Source: Phoronis australis (taxonomy: Eukaryota; Phoronida; Phoronidae). From it: a stretch of 44,999 bases of DNA. A program made the translations under genes and the position numbers. The stretch spans positions 562,303 through 607,301 of the forward strand of contig NMRA01000048.1 in the NCBI GenBank assembly GCA_002633005.1, read 5' to 3'. Position 1 is the first letter of the stretch, and each line of letters begins with the position of its first letter. This document shows, one piece after another, positions 12,601 to 22,595 of the stretch. The notes beneath the pieces were generated by a model. It did no database searches and was not told the origin of the DNA. It worked only from the letters and a program-made list of their open reading frames with translations.

Positions 12601-13808
12601 TTGTATCACGCTCAGAGGTAATTAAAGGTCAAGTAGGCCTGATCAGAATTATTGTATCACGCTCAGAGGTAATTAAAGGTCAAGTAGGCCTGATCAAAAT
12701 TATTGTATCACGCTCAGAGGTAATTAAAGGTCAAGTAGGCCTGATCAAAATTATTGTATCACGCTCAGAGGTAATTAAAGGTCAAGTAGGCCTGATCAAA
12801 ATTATTGTATCACGCTCAGAGGTAATTAAAGGTCAAGTAGGCCTGATCAAAATTATTGTATCACGCTCAGAGGTAATTAAAGGTCAAGGACGCCTGATCA
12901 AAATTATTGTATCACGCTCAGAGGTAATTAAAGGCCAAGGACGCCTGATCAAAATTATTGTATCACGCTCAGAGGTAATTAAAGGTCAAGGACGCCTGAT
13001 CAAGAAATCTGTGCAAGTAACCAAATTGCAGTTGATAGATTTTGGCTAAAAGTAGAAAGCGTGTAGAATTTAATTTTTGACTTTATAAATCTGCCATAAA
13101 TTGGGTCACATGACCAGGCAAGTCTTTTAGTGCAATTTGGCAAAAAGGTCAAGGTACATTGATAGCAAAACAATGGTATAAATACCTTGATATAACTCTT
13201 CAAAATGAGATCTGAAACCACTATTACAGTTTTCTAAAATATCATTTTGTTTTCACTCAACTTAAGATTTTTTTCATAAAATTTATAAGAGAGTCATTTT
13301 TGATAGGTCCTCATGGAACATTTTAAAAACAATTTCTATAAATGTTATGTAAGACGGTGAATAAAGAATTGTTATATCTAAAAGTTCATCTGCATCCTAT
13401 GAACCTTTTCTGAGATGTGACGTTTTGAAGTTAGCCAAACTTGGACATTTTTCTGGGGTCATTCACTTCAATATGCAATTTGCATGAAGAAGCCACAGAC
13501 TATTTTCCTGTAATCGGATATCATCCTATCACTTTCTGATTGAATATTTCTAGTAGCTTTGTGAAAATATCAGTAAAATTTTGGACATTATAATAGTGTC
13601 AGTTGAATTAAACATTAGTAGTTCTAAGTCAACACCATTGTGAGTCAAAACTTATGACTGTATGGTATTGACTGGATTGCAGATCGACTTGGTACAGATA
13701 AAAAAGTGTTTCCTTGAGCTCACCAAGCAGACATTGTGGCTCTGGATTAAGAACGACACTAGTGGTGACTACAAGAAGCTGCTGCTGGCTATTGTGGGAA
13801 AGGACTGA
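685..13808 (+). CDS. Annexin with long charged N-terminal region, 12 exons (5' end missing)
   Basis: Exons with GT-AG borders: 685-783, 1727-1789, 2785-2889, 3215-3338, 4755-4925, 6634-6728, 7170-7283, 8163-8430, 8890-9065, 11741-11816, 12505-12617, 13683-13808 (TGA). They total 1530 nt and every junction keeps phase, giving 509 residues. Residues 1-130 are charged and probably coiled-coil (ERERRRQRKK; an E/K-rich stretch ending MMRRQR). The annexin core starts near residue 176 (DCEYLRKAMKGVG) and has four repeats, with Ca/phospholipid loops KGVGTD, GPGTD, AKWGTD and KGFGTD and the acidic partners SELSGDF, DDTSGDF, RETSGDF and NDTSGDY. Known for the family: Ca-dependent membrane binding in the cytoplasm. 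Repeat 2 carries a short extra segment before DIADDTSG. Exons before 685 must lie upstream because the first exon seen starts in phase 0 without a start codon. The orthologue class is not resolved. Confidence 0.93.
898..1000 (+). mobile_element. Degenerate tRNA-derived SINE
   Basis: The stretch contains an A-box-like TGGCTCAGTGG and, about 40 bp later, a B-box-like GGGTTTAAGTC, the spacing of a tRNA-derived SINE head. The tail runs straight into the 42-bp array at 1001. It lies in an annexin intron. Confidence 0.5.
1001..1126. repeat. 42-bp minisatellite, 3 copies, resembling a SINE tail
   Basis: Copies start at 1001, 1043 and 1085 (actaggtgatgtgatctgat). About 16 of 19 positions match the tail of the SINE at 20925-21085 (taggtcatgtgatgtggtc), so the array probably arose by tandem copying of a SINE tail. 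Confidence 0.9.
2226..2540. repeat. 40-bp minisatellite, about 8 copies
   Basis: The unit contains attacttgggagatattcaa followed by atccacagacatatg. Because 40 is not a multiple of three, overlapping repetitive ORFs arise in shifting frames. These are not genes. It lies in the annexin intron between exons 1727-1789 and 2785-2889. Confidence 0.92.
3555..3900 (+). mobile_element. Penelope-like terminal fragment with a CTCF-like core
   Basis: The segment aaaaagtagaataaatatac with its flanks recurs at about 9206 in the same orientation and at about 10755-10835 inverted. It continues into a block with gcgccccctggtggcag (3743-3759), the type of motif found in the repeats at 9925-10700. It lies in the annexin intron after exon 3215-3338. 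Confidence 0.55.
3901..4754. other. Annexin intron, no feature recognised
   Basis: AT-rich sequence with no recognisable exon or element. It ends in the acceptor ttcttttcag before exon 4755. Confidence 0.5.
5116..5305. repeat. 38-bp minisatellite, 5 copies
   Basis: Copies start at 5118, 5156, 5194, 5232 and 5270 (ggaaggactgaccatccctt). They are nearly identical, so the array is recent. It lies in the annexin intron between exons 4755-4925 and 6634-6728. Confidence 0.93.
5306..6130. other. Annexin intron, no feature recognised
   Basis: AT-rich intron sequence between two tandem arrays. I see nothing coding in it. Confidence 0.5.
6131..6602. repeat. 14-bp alternating purine-pyrimidine satellite, about 470 bp
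   Basis: The basic unit is gtgtgtatatgcat with c/t variation. As far as I can read it, purine and pyrimidine alternate without a break, the pattern that favours Z-DNA and cruciforms. Every frame is open on both strands, so the long ORFs here are artefacts. The array ends about 31 bp before the acceptor at 6633. Confidence 0.95.
7284..8162. other. Annexin intron with a fragment shared with 12190-12240
   Basis: Between exons 7170-7283 and 8163-8430. At about 7388-7425 it shares the core aactcattttga and nearby acctgcactca with about 12190-12235, so an old interspersed repeat is likely. Nothing else is recognised. Confidence 0.4.
9468..9863 (-). pseudogene. GIY-YIG endonuclease domain of a Penelope-like element
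   Basis: An open frame of 131 codons contains KFICAGCGSSYIGETVRHLK, then R..EHL, a H/C-rich stretch and IREALHISWCKPNLNRQ. This order of CxxC, YIGET, R..EH and a distal EA....KP.LN matches the endonuclease of Penelope-like retroelements. The upstream reverse transcriptase is absent, so the piece is a 5'-truncated remnant. The first methionine is not a natural start. Confidence 0.8.
9925..10700 (+). repeat. Two-copy repeat (about 460 bp) with CTCF-like cores
   Basis: Two diverged copies start near 9925 and 10389. Each has gcctcctagtggcag, then cctaac.c.tc, then gttgacaacgga, then ccccctagtggcaa, then gatggattcga.gtatttt. The cores at 9928-9945, 10083-10099, 10391-10409 and 10534-10549 resemble the CTCF binding core in one orientation. 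A single related copy lies at about 3743. Function is not shown. Confidence 0.65.
11118..11621. mobile_element. Foldback/MITE-like element with inverted ends
   Basis: The left end tcaagggggtaatcaacaat and the right end ttgttgattaccccttga are inverted copies. The similarity continues inward for at least 60 bp (aattggtc; acttgcc; aaaaccaaatggcc). The interior consists of degenerate units of about 30 bp (ggttggc, ctcaaaac). No ORF with sense is seen, and no clear target duplication could be assigned. It lies in the annexin intron 9066-11740. Confidence 0.75.
11817..12504. other. Annexin intron, no gene
   Basis: The open frame on the minus strand at 12092-12427 has no recognisable domain. Part of the stretch (about 12190-12240) recurs at about 7388, which points to old repeat sequence. 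The acceptor ccttcttccag ends it at 12504. Confidence 0.5.
12588..12998 (+). repeat. 51-bp array that repeats an exon end with its splice donor (8 copies)
   Basis: Each unit holds about 30 nt of the 3' end of annexin exon 12505-12617 plus the first 21 nt of its intron. The boundary CTCAGAG|gtaatt occurs with GT at 12618, 12669, 12720, 12771, 12822, 12873, 12924 and 12975. The unit is 17 codons long with no stop, so the array stays in the annexin frame. Variants: the first units have LIR and later ones LIK; the last three change GQVGL to GQGRL. Using the first donor gives the normal annexin repeat 4 (SRSE joined to IDLVQIKK). Confidence 0.95.
12999..13682. other. Last annexin intron, no feature recognised
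   Basis: AT-rich sequence between the donor array and the final exon. The acceptor is at 13681-13682 (ggattgcag). Confidence 0.5.
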
Positions 13809-14805
13809 TCAACACCAAGGCTGTATATAATCATTTCATGCCGTCCATAAGACTAAAAGCTTGATATACTGAGTGAAGCAGTATGTGGCTGTTGATCACA
13901 AAGGGTAATCCTGCTGTGCATTTGTTTTTGGCCACATGAACAGTTTTCCTTCAACTTCCTACTGTTCCAGTAGCTAAGATGACTTTAATCTTCTTAGATT
14001 TCAATCAGATATAGACACATGGATGGATTATTACCGATAAATGGATGTGTTAGTCAGATTTTAAAAATTCAATGTACTTTTTTACTAAATTAATAACCTT
14101 TTTGATCAGAAGCAGTTTTGTGCCCAAAAAGTCCCCACGGGACACTTTCAAAGAAAATGGAGGGACCTTTTGCAAACCTGTATTGCCAACCAGTATCCTG
14201 ATTGGTCGCAGTCTTGAAATTTCACATTGGATTCACTTTGTCAGCAGTCCGTCATTTTCGTAATTGGCACATGGTGAACATAAAATATTGAACCAGAAAT
14301 CAAGGGATTAATATTTCGTCCACTTTTTTAATGTTTGCGCCCAGCTGGCATATGGTGCACAAAGCATTCAAAACGATTTCAAAGAGCTTTTATGGGAACT
14401 TCTACAAGCATTGTATCAATTTAAACACTCATAGGAGTTTTTTGAACCTTCTTTTCTGGAGGGGGCGCTTTTGGAAAATCCTTGGTAAATTTGTTTCAAG
14501 AAGTATTTATAAACTACCAGTTTTAGAGGTACACCATTGCGTTTTACAAAGTTTAACAAGTTACTATTTAGAAACTTTATTGTACAAAATAATTATATAT
14601 TCGGACAAGAATTGTATATTAAAACTTTATTTTTCTGTCAATTTTTCATGTTTACACATCTCATATGCCATACATTCCTATTTATGTTGCAGGATGGTAT
14701 TTTTCTGTAATAGCTGATGCTCTACTTAAATTGAACATGGTATATATGTTTCTTAATGGTATTTTGTTTTTGCTCATCAAATGTGATCTTAAATTCAGCA
14801 TTTGG

Positions 14806-14811
14806 AATAAA
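14806..14811 (+). terminator. Candidate annexin polyadenylation signal AATAAA
   Basis: First plus-strand AATAAA that I noticed after the annexin stop at 13806-13808. A second lies at 14909-14914. It implies a 3' UTR of about 1 kb if used. Confidence 0.4.
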
Positions 14812-15498
14812 TGTTTGAGCTTCAAACTTGCAACTTTTTATAATATATCAGGTAAATTCATGATCGGGTATGAAACACAAGGTGCGATTGCAAACATTTG
14901 GACTGATAAATAAATGTTATCTTAAAATACAAAATGTAAAGCTGTGAATCTTAGTGGTATTACTTAATGAAATCCTGTAACTACCAATCATATTGCTTGA
15001 ATATCAGAAAAAAATTAAAAAAAAGAAGTGAAATTTTGTAAGCAATGAGACAACAAAGAAAACGACATAACGTTCAGTTGAAAATAAATAATTTAACCTT
15101 GTATTTACAATTTTAACAATAACGTACTTGTGTGAATACTTTAACATCTTTATGTTAATCCCTCAATTTTGTTAAATGTTTAACACTACATTGATTTCCT
15201 AATTAAGCTGAATTTCTTTCATTTACACTTTATGTACTGCCACTTTAAGAGACATAGCAAACTGCCATGGTAATGACTCAACATAACAACTGCAGGCATA
15301 GTGACAAAAATTCAGATGGTTGTGGCACAATTAATAGAAAAAGTAAATAACCTGCTTACAGTACAAGACAAAGGAATCCAACAAAACACCATTTTCCAGT
15401 CATGACAGTTAATTCTGTTGACAGGAAAATGACTGGTAATAATTTAAGGCAGCAAAATTCTAATTACATTAATTACAGAAATAGCTTATCCATCTAAC

Positions 15499-15504
15499 TT
15501 TAAT
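15499..15504 (-). terminator. Candidate GNPTG polyadenylation signal (ATTAAA)
   Basis: Minus-strand ATTAAA about 630 bp beyond the GNPTG stop. It is a common variant signal; assignment is by position only. Confidence 0.3.
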
Positions 15505-16128
15505 CCACCTTCATTCTCATGAGGGAAGACTACTCTGACCATGACAGAGAATTATGGGTAATTTTGTCTGTCTGTCGTAATACTTTAGGCTTGTACTGCA
15601 GACACTTATAATTAATATTTATCCCGATTCCTTTATCAGAAAAACCCAGGCTACCAACCCCTTGTTTACATGTAATATCCATTAAACTCACTACATGTCT
15701 AGACAACATGACTACCCCTGTGCCAAATAGCAAGCTTTACTGTTAATTTCCACAAAAGGGAGCAACAAATCTTACTGGAGTTATTCCCCCCATTCGAACT
15801 TTTCGCAGCACACTCGCATCCTCACTATTACTCACTAGGAGGTGCTCATCAGAGATCTTTTCCTCATTCTGGGTTTCTTAATTCATTCTGGTGTTGTATA
15901 GTGCTGCAAGACTTACATGTAGAATAACAATGTCTTATTAAAGAATGTTTAGTCACGCTGAGCACTTTAAACATAGTGGATGGATGTTCCTATCCACAGG
16001 CAATCTATAGTTTCTCACTGGAGTGGAAGTTGACATGCATGCCTCAAATAGATTGCCTAGGAGCCTTTACGTCACAGGCCAAATCATTTTTCGAAACAAA
16101 ATCCAGTAGAAGTTCAATACTGGCATGG

Positions 16129-19100
16129 TCAGTCATCTTGAAACTCTACCTGTGAGTAGCCATCTTGGTTCACAACATCTAATGCTATGTTGTCTGGAAA
16201 GAAAAAACGCACCTTACATTTTAAGTGATTGTTAAGATTTTTTTAAATTGATTATTCCTTTATTCAATCCAGATACAGCAATTGCAAATTAATTTAGGTG
16301 ATGCAGCACTTTTCAACCATTTGTTTTATATACAACCGTTTTTGTGACCTATAATGTTCCAAAAAACATCCAGGAAGTTCTCTGGTTAAAACAATGCTGC
16401 TCATGTTCTTCCAGGTGAGGACACCATGAAGGGTGTGCCTTGCAAGTTTAACTAGATTAAGTAAGATAACGCTAGTGCTGAGCAAAATCTTGCAAACAAA
16501 TGGGGAGTAAGCAGCAATCTAATTAATTTTGCACTTAAGACAATAGCCGACAGTGACAGCAATTGGACGGCTACATGAAAATATCCACACTGCTTGGTTG
16601 TATAGCACACAATATCCTACATTGACAAGCCATATTGGAAGTATCTCATAATATCCACACTGCTTGGTTATATAGCACACAATATCCTACATTGACAAGC
16701 CATATTGGAAGTATCTCATAATATCCACACTGCTTGGTTATATAGCACACAATATCCTACATTGACAAGCCATATTGGAAGTATCTCATAATATCCACAT
16801 CAATGGGACGGAAAATGTAGACACAAAAAATGTCTACACAGTCAACTAACAAAATTACTAATAAACAATGTGTTGAGTGCACTGTTAATTGGAAAGTGAA
16901 AACATAAAAAGCTCAATTCTTAACTTACTGTTGTGTTAGAAGGGTGACTATCTACGTTCATTGTAGCTGAAAACAGAAGACGAGAGGTATTAACAAAAAC
17001 TAACTAATCAGTTATGATGAATGAAATGAAAATGTTTCAACATAAAGGCCGCATGAAAGTACAAAAGAGTGTGGTCACAAGTTAGGAGTCACATGATCTT
17101 TATGAACCAGAATGACATTGAAATGCCTTACCGTTGGACTGCAGTTGACTTTTTAGTTTCAGCAATTCCTCTTTTAGCTTTTCATTCTCTTGTTTCAGTT
17201 TTACATATTCCTAGAATAAAATGACATATTCATATGTGTAAAGAAAAACATGGTAGCTCTTACCTAACCAACTCAAGAAGAGAAAAAATAAAAACAGGGC
17301 TCAATAATAAAAAAGAAAATTAAGGACGAGAAACAGTTCGGTAACTGGACTAACAAACCAAATAGCCAAGTGCATGGCCACTGTTGACACTGCTGTCCAA
17401 AATGAATTCCTATAGTCAAACCAAAGAACACTGCCTGTTAACTGGACCTTTAAATCTGAACTCGTACACACCATAAATGGTGACCAGATTGTTTGTCTGG
17501 AGCTACAGTGACTCAGAGCTCGCTGTGAAGTTGTGAGTCAGGCCATTGGATTGTTTCTCAACCTGGTTGGTTAACTACCTGCAGGTTTGTTGCAGATTAG
17601 TTTGGCTTTAGTCGAGTAAAAATGTGGCCATGTTCTTCATCTGTTGTCATTGTGTTGTCATTGTGTTGTCATTGTGTTGTCATTATTCAACAATGTAATG
17701 TAAGGAATGAAAAAAAAATAGAAACAGAAAATCTTTAATAATGTAACTGTAAAATGAGGGATAGTAACAATTTAAAAAACAAATACAAGCAGTGTTTTGT
17801 GCAAGTGTCATCTAGTCAAGTGATCTGAATATTGGCAACAAGACTGAGAGGACAACCCAAACTTGATGACTATAATACAAATGCATCACTTAAAGAACAA
17901 GCCAAAAGTATTCAGACAAAATGACCTTGAATTTCCCGTAATAGCTGCTGGACAGAAGTCGATTTTATCATCAGAATAGTCTTCTCTCATGAACAAAAAT
18001 GAAGGAGGAATTGGCATTATGTAACTAGAAATTTTCTGTTTTAATAGCAATTGCCATTAATTTGTGTTGTTTCCACAATTTGCCATCATGATGGGAAAAT
18101 CGCATTCTGTCTGATTACTTTTATCTTTAACTGTATGATGCGTACCAAGTTGCAAGTAGGAAGATACAAAAATTGGTCATTGGACCTGTGTTCCTCAGTC
18201 TGAGCTTTAGCATCAGATGCCACAGTGGCTGCAATCTTTTTCTCATCAGTTTGGTAAAACCCAGCTTTTTGGAAGATTTTTTTCATTGCTTTGTTATAGC
18301 CCTGAAAGTAAATAAATAGATAAGAAACAACATGATAAAAATTCCACTTGGTATCAACCTAGATTATTGCATGATGGGTAAAATAACTTCAAAGTATTTG
18401 GTTAGTGAACAACCGGAACTTCCTTGAAGTCAGAAAATAACAACGCAGACAAAAAACATCAACTACGAAGTACAGCGAGATAGCAGGCGGTGTAACTCCT
18501 AAGGCAAAACAAGTCCAGTCAAGTAATATACACCAAGTCACATGTTAAATACGAAGTTCTGTTAAATAAAACATTGATTAACGCCTGAATTCAGGACCTT
18601 CTGTCCACAGTAGAACAGCTCAAGTTCTCCAGAGGTTTTGAGACCACCAGTTGAACAGGATTTCAGTCAGATTGTCTAATAGAATGACATACCTTACATA
18701 TTCATTACACTGGTAGAAGACTAGCCACACTGCAGCTCAATTCTGACTCTCAATATTATACAACAATAATGTCATTTCACCAGTTCATAAATTTTCAATA
18801 TACAGTGCAGTAACTGTGATAACTTGGTCAGAACTTATTAATCTAAATACACTCTGAGGAAAAATTCAGGTTTAAACCAGTATGACTTCAATAAAGTGTT
18901 GTATCATTCTAAACTGATTAAACAGTGATTGCATTGTGTGTTATGTGGCAGTAAATATATTGCTTGAACTCGTGATACAGTCACCAAAAAACTGGTCAAT
19001 AATACTGATTGTATTGTGTGTTACACGGCAGTAAATATATTGCTTGAACTCGTGACACAGTCACCAAACAGCTGGTCAATAATACTGATTGTATTGTGTG

Positions 19101-22100
19101 TTACACGGCAGTAAATATATTGCTTGAACTCGTGACACAGTCACCAAACAGCTGGTCAATAATATTGCGAGTACATTTCCAGAAGGAATTAACACGCAAA
19201 CCTATGATAGTTACACCTGGTGTCAACACTTACCTGTGATGTGGTGTAACCATAGTGATAATTCGTGTACGCTGCATCCCACTCGTGCCTAAGAGATTCA
19301 TTCAGAACAGGGTAGACTAGCAGGGAATGATTATGACATACCAATTGCGTTTTGAATGTCAATAGGTAAGAGCAGGTGTGGGGTTCGGAGACGTCTTGAA
19401 TTTTCTCCTTCTTACCACACTTCAAAACAACCTGAAAAGGAGAGAGCAGCACGTTTTCATTTCATTGTTACAGGGATAAAAAGTATGGTAAAATCTCACA
19501 CATTTCAGAAAAAGCTAATTGCCCAAATTGTAGTGAATTCCACATCTTTTTCAAAACTCTGTTAAAAAGCGTGAACATGGAGAATCATTTAGTGTGGTGC
19601 TGCATATGTTGCATGGATAAATGATAATTTTTCAGCCATATTGTGTCCTAAATTAGAGATTTTACTGTATTGTAGTTGAATAATACAACATTACTTGGAA
19701 ATAAAACACAAAAATAAAAACTTAAATATGGCAAAATATCCAGTAAGGTCCCAATACATTTTAATATGTAACATGTTTCAATGATCTTTCTGTGGAAAGT
19801 ATCATTGAGATCCGTAATATGTGCCAAAAGAAGATATCACTAAAAATATTTAAAATTCTGTAAGATCCTAACTTTCGAACATCAAATCACACCCTTTATT
19901 GACACAGGTATGTCCACTCATAATCACATTTTGCACGGAAACATCTATATTTATATTATGGGACCACATTTTTGTGCATAGAAGGAAAAAAATTCCTAGA
20001 CGTAAGTCTAGGATAAGAAAAGTGCAAATTAAGTAAGAAACTGTTTTAAATGCTGATAATGACCTACATAAGCTCAACTCTGACTATATACAGCATACAT
20101 ACTAAGTTATAACAGTTACACAAGACTTTCAAGTAAAAGTCATCATCATATTTCATACTCACTTTAACTTCACGTCTTTTTGCAGAACCACAGTCATCAC
20201 CATTTCTCATCACCAAGGCTACAAAACTGTTGTTGACTATTTCCCACTCTTGCCAGACCCTACAAGTGGAATACAAGAGAATTTAATATCATATGTTAAG
20301 TGAGGTTAAACAAGACCAGTCTGTAATTGACAGTATGCTTGTTAACAAACTTAATGAGTTGATGATGAAAATTCTCATTCACACCATCTAATTTGTGTTT
20401 GTCTGCTTGTCACGTACAATTCTGCGGTGTTCCATTTTTAGTGAGCAGAGTTTATAATATCACCATATAAATAAAATCGACGTTTAAAAACCTTAATATT
20501 TGATTATTATTATTTATGATATAGTCTTCCTTATTAGTAGTCTCTACTCAATTTTGGTGAATAGCGTATAATTGCAAATAATTTGGATAAAAAATATCTA
20601 CGTACCCTAAAACTCCACTATAGGGGTTCCAACGTAGACTCTGCTCATGCTGCGTTACATTAGCAAATGGGCAGAACTCGTACTTGTAACTGGAAATAAA
20701 CATCACACAATAGAGTATCATTACATTTTTAAGTCTAGTCTGCACGCCACTTGTTGCCCACATCACATGACCACTGATGTGATGTGGCCAACAGGTGGCG
20801 TGCAGACCACACTTAAAATTTTTGCGGTCTATATTTCCACGCTGGTTCAAGCTCTACATATTCATATACACTCAGAAGTTTATGGGCGGGATGCCCACTG
20901 CTAACTCTAATTCGATTTCTGTGGACCTGTGGTCCTGATGGTTCATTGGACTACATTATCTGCACGGTTAGTAGAAGGTCCTGGGTTCGAGTCCTGGATA
21001 GGGGCAGAAATCTTTTTAGACTTATGTTCATTAGGTCATGTGATGTGGTCAACAGGTGGCGGTGTGGACCAGACTTACAAATATTTGTGATGTATTCATC
21101 AAGTATACACAAAATGGATTTCACTCAGCTGATCTAATTAATAAGAACGACCAGATGACATTAATAATTGAAACAAGATAATGATCTGAAAACCTCACCA
21201 AAGATGTCAACCATCAGATCATTGGATCAAATATGAAAACTCCTATCACAGTCTCTAAATCGAGAAGTGTGACTAATACGTGCTACTAGATAAATGTGAG
21301 AGAAGATTGCCACCTCGTACCACAGAATCTACATTTCAATGCATCGGTGAACTATTTTGGCAAAGTTGTAGAGCTTTATTTCTCTGAAGATGTAGTAATT
21401 AAGCAGGAGGCAGTGAAGACTAGTGGGATGAGTGGCCACCTACTGTTCTTAAGGCCGTACGTTCATATCCCACTGGACCCCACTGCTAGACCCTTGAGTC
21501 AGGTCTCTAGCTCCGCTTCTCAACTCGGTCTTAATTAGTGCATATTATGCCTACATGTGTTACATGTATACATTAAATTATCAACACAAATTGCTTCAGG
21601 TGTACAGTACAATAAGCCCAATTCAACAATCTACGCATGTCTGATGCAGTGTGTATCCGACCACTTGCACTATTGTTTCATAATTGTACAATAGCATACG
21701 GAAGATTTAAGTTTTTGAAATTACCACACCAGGGTTTAGCATCCTTTTAAATTCAAAGATTGGGTTTTTGTAGAACACCCTTTAGGACTGCAATGTAAAT
21801 AAAGACAGAAAAACAAGGGCTTACTCATTCGTAGTCATGTTGTAGCATTTGCCCATCAATCGACGTAAATGGGCTGGCCCAGAGAATGGAGAGGGGTCAA
21901 CACGCACCTTGAGAGAGGAGCTATCGGGACCAGCATTGTTATTACTGTTGAAATTGAACCTGAAATAAAGAGCTTTGTAGTTAAGTGGTAGGCTAGTTAT
22001 GCTTTTGCAGCTCCATTTGCATATAGGAAAAGGTCTTACATTCAATCTTGGTATAACAAGACGACTGAGTAAAATAGTGTACAAAAACAAATTATGTAAT

Positions 22101-22490
22101 CCCCACATGGACTAATTGCCATACACTTGTTCAAAGTGAAAACGTACTATCGGTATTTGACCATCGAATTACCTCAGAATCAAATACCAAGTTGGACCTA
22201 CAGAACCAATTAGTACTGTTGCTATCACTTAAATTCCTCATATGCACAAAAAGTGGTCAACAATGCAAAAATAGGGGTATTATTAGTCGTGCTCAATGAA
22301 GTACAAAATCACAGAAAGACACAGGAAAAATGCAAAAAGACTATCATGAATGGGCCTAATGCGTTGGAAAAGGTTTGGGGGTTCAAAAGAGCTTATACTG
22401 GTTTTATACAACAAAACAACACTGAGTGTCACTCACCCATACTGTGATGGCTCATCTACAATCTTCATTGGAATCTTTCTTGATTCCAAC
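16129..22490 (-). CDS. GNPTG: N-acetylglucosamine-1-phosphotransferase gamma subunit, 8 exons (signal-peptide exon not found)
   Basis: Exons in transcript order: 22437-22490, 21825-21959, 20606-20689, 20163-20259, 19234-19431, 18146-18301, 17132-17210, 16129-16193 (TGA). All junctions keep phase and give 289 residues. Known role: soluble Golgi subunit of GlcNAc-1-phosphotransferase, which starts mannose-6-phosphate tagging of lysosomal enzymes. Evidence: [67 protein letters not shown] and EPHTCSY match the vertebrate protein in order. The six cysteines of the MRH fold are present (GKC, EFC, DDC, LKC, HTC, LVC). The tail has a DMAP1-binding-type region ([10 protein letters not shown]) and a coiled coil ([16 protein letters not shown]). 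Vertebrate length is about 305 including the signal peptide. Exon 18146-18301 has the least certain donor. Confidence 0.95.
16579..16800. repeat. 70-bp minisatellite, about 3.2 copies
   Basis: Copies of catattggaagtatctcata and flanking sequence start 70 bp apart (16631, 16701, 16771). Identity is near perfect. It lies in the last GNPTG intron. Confidence 0.93.
16929..16966 (-). other. GNPTG: Possible 38-nt alternative GNPTG exon
   Basis: It is bordered by a good acceptor (ctgttttcag) and a good donor (gtaagt) between exons 17132-17210 and 16129-16193. Skipping it keeps the last exon in frame (ending QVEFQDD). Including it leads to an early stop just inside the last exon, giving a different short tail. 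It could be a genuine alternative exon or chance. Confidence 0.35.
17211..18145. other. GNPTG intron with a small 11-bp array
   Basis: At 17641-17685 the unit gttgtcattgt is repeated four times. I looked here for an extra exon corresponding to the vertebrate linker before the coiled coil and did not find one. Confidence 0.55.
18926..19165. repeat. 80-bp minisatellite, 3 copies
   Basis: Copies start at 18926, 19006 and 19086 (tgattgtattgtgtgttaca; the first copy differs slightly). It lies in the GNPTG intron, starting about 69 nt downstream of the donor of exon 19234-19431. Confidence 0.92.
19432..20162. other. GNPTG intron, no feature recognised
   Basis: AT-rich sequence between exons 20163-20259 and 19234-19431. 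Short open frames have no domain. Confidence 0.5.
20727..20822. repeat. Near-perfect hairpin built from inverted SINE tails
   Basis: Two arms of about 43 bp (left arm has gtctgcacgccacttgttgc; right arm has caacaggtggcgtgcagac) flank a loop of about 6 nt. The right arm matches the tail of the SINE at 20925-21085. On the transcribed minus strand it sits about 37 nt before the acceptor of GNPTG exon 20606-20689. Confidence 0.85.
20925..21085 (+). mobile_element. tRNA-derived SINE
   Basis: It contains the A-box-like tggtcctgatgg and, about 50 bp later, the B-box-like gggttcgagtcctg. A family-specific tail (taggtcatgtgatgtggtca, then acaggtggcg) follows. The tail recurs as inverted copies at 20727-20822 and, diverged, in the array at 1001. 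It lies in a GNPTG intron. Confidence 0.7.
21086..21824. other. GNPTG intron, possible further SINE
   Basis: Around 21430-21475 there is a weak B-box-like gtacgttcatatccc without a convincing A box. The rest is unremarkable AT-rich intron. Confidence 0.35.
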
Positions 22491-22595
22491 CTGGCATGAT
22501 GCACTGTAAGTACAAGACCAATGTAGGAATGAATCTATATTCCATCAAAAGTCAGCCATGATGGCATTATTCGTGACTCTGAACTGAGCTCAGCA

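Larger units (their letters stand above)
13809..16128. other. Intergenic gap between convergent annexin and GNPTG genes
   Basis: It holds the annexin 3' UTR on the plus strand and the GNPTG 3' UTR on the minus strand. Small open frames here (for example 14331-14717) have low-complexity AT-rich composition and no domain. No mobile element is recognised. Confidence 0.6.

Noticed and set aside
12504-13049. 181-codon frame read as one exon
   Set aside because: It reads through the annexin exon and the donor array. The normal annexin joins the first donor to 13683; read-through is treated only as a possible isoform source.
20925-21000. Functional tRNA gene
   Set aside because: A and B boxes are present but the stems do not pair well and a SINE-type tail follows, so it is a tRNA-derived SINE.
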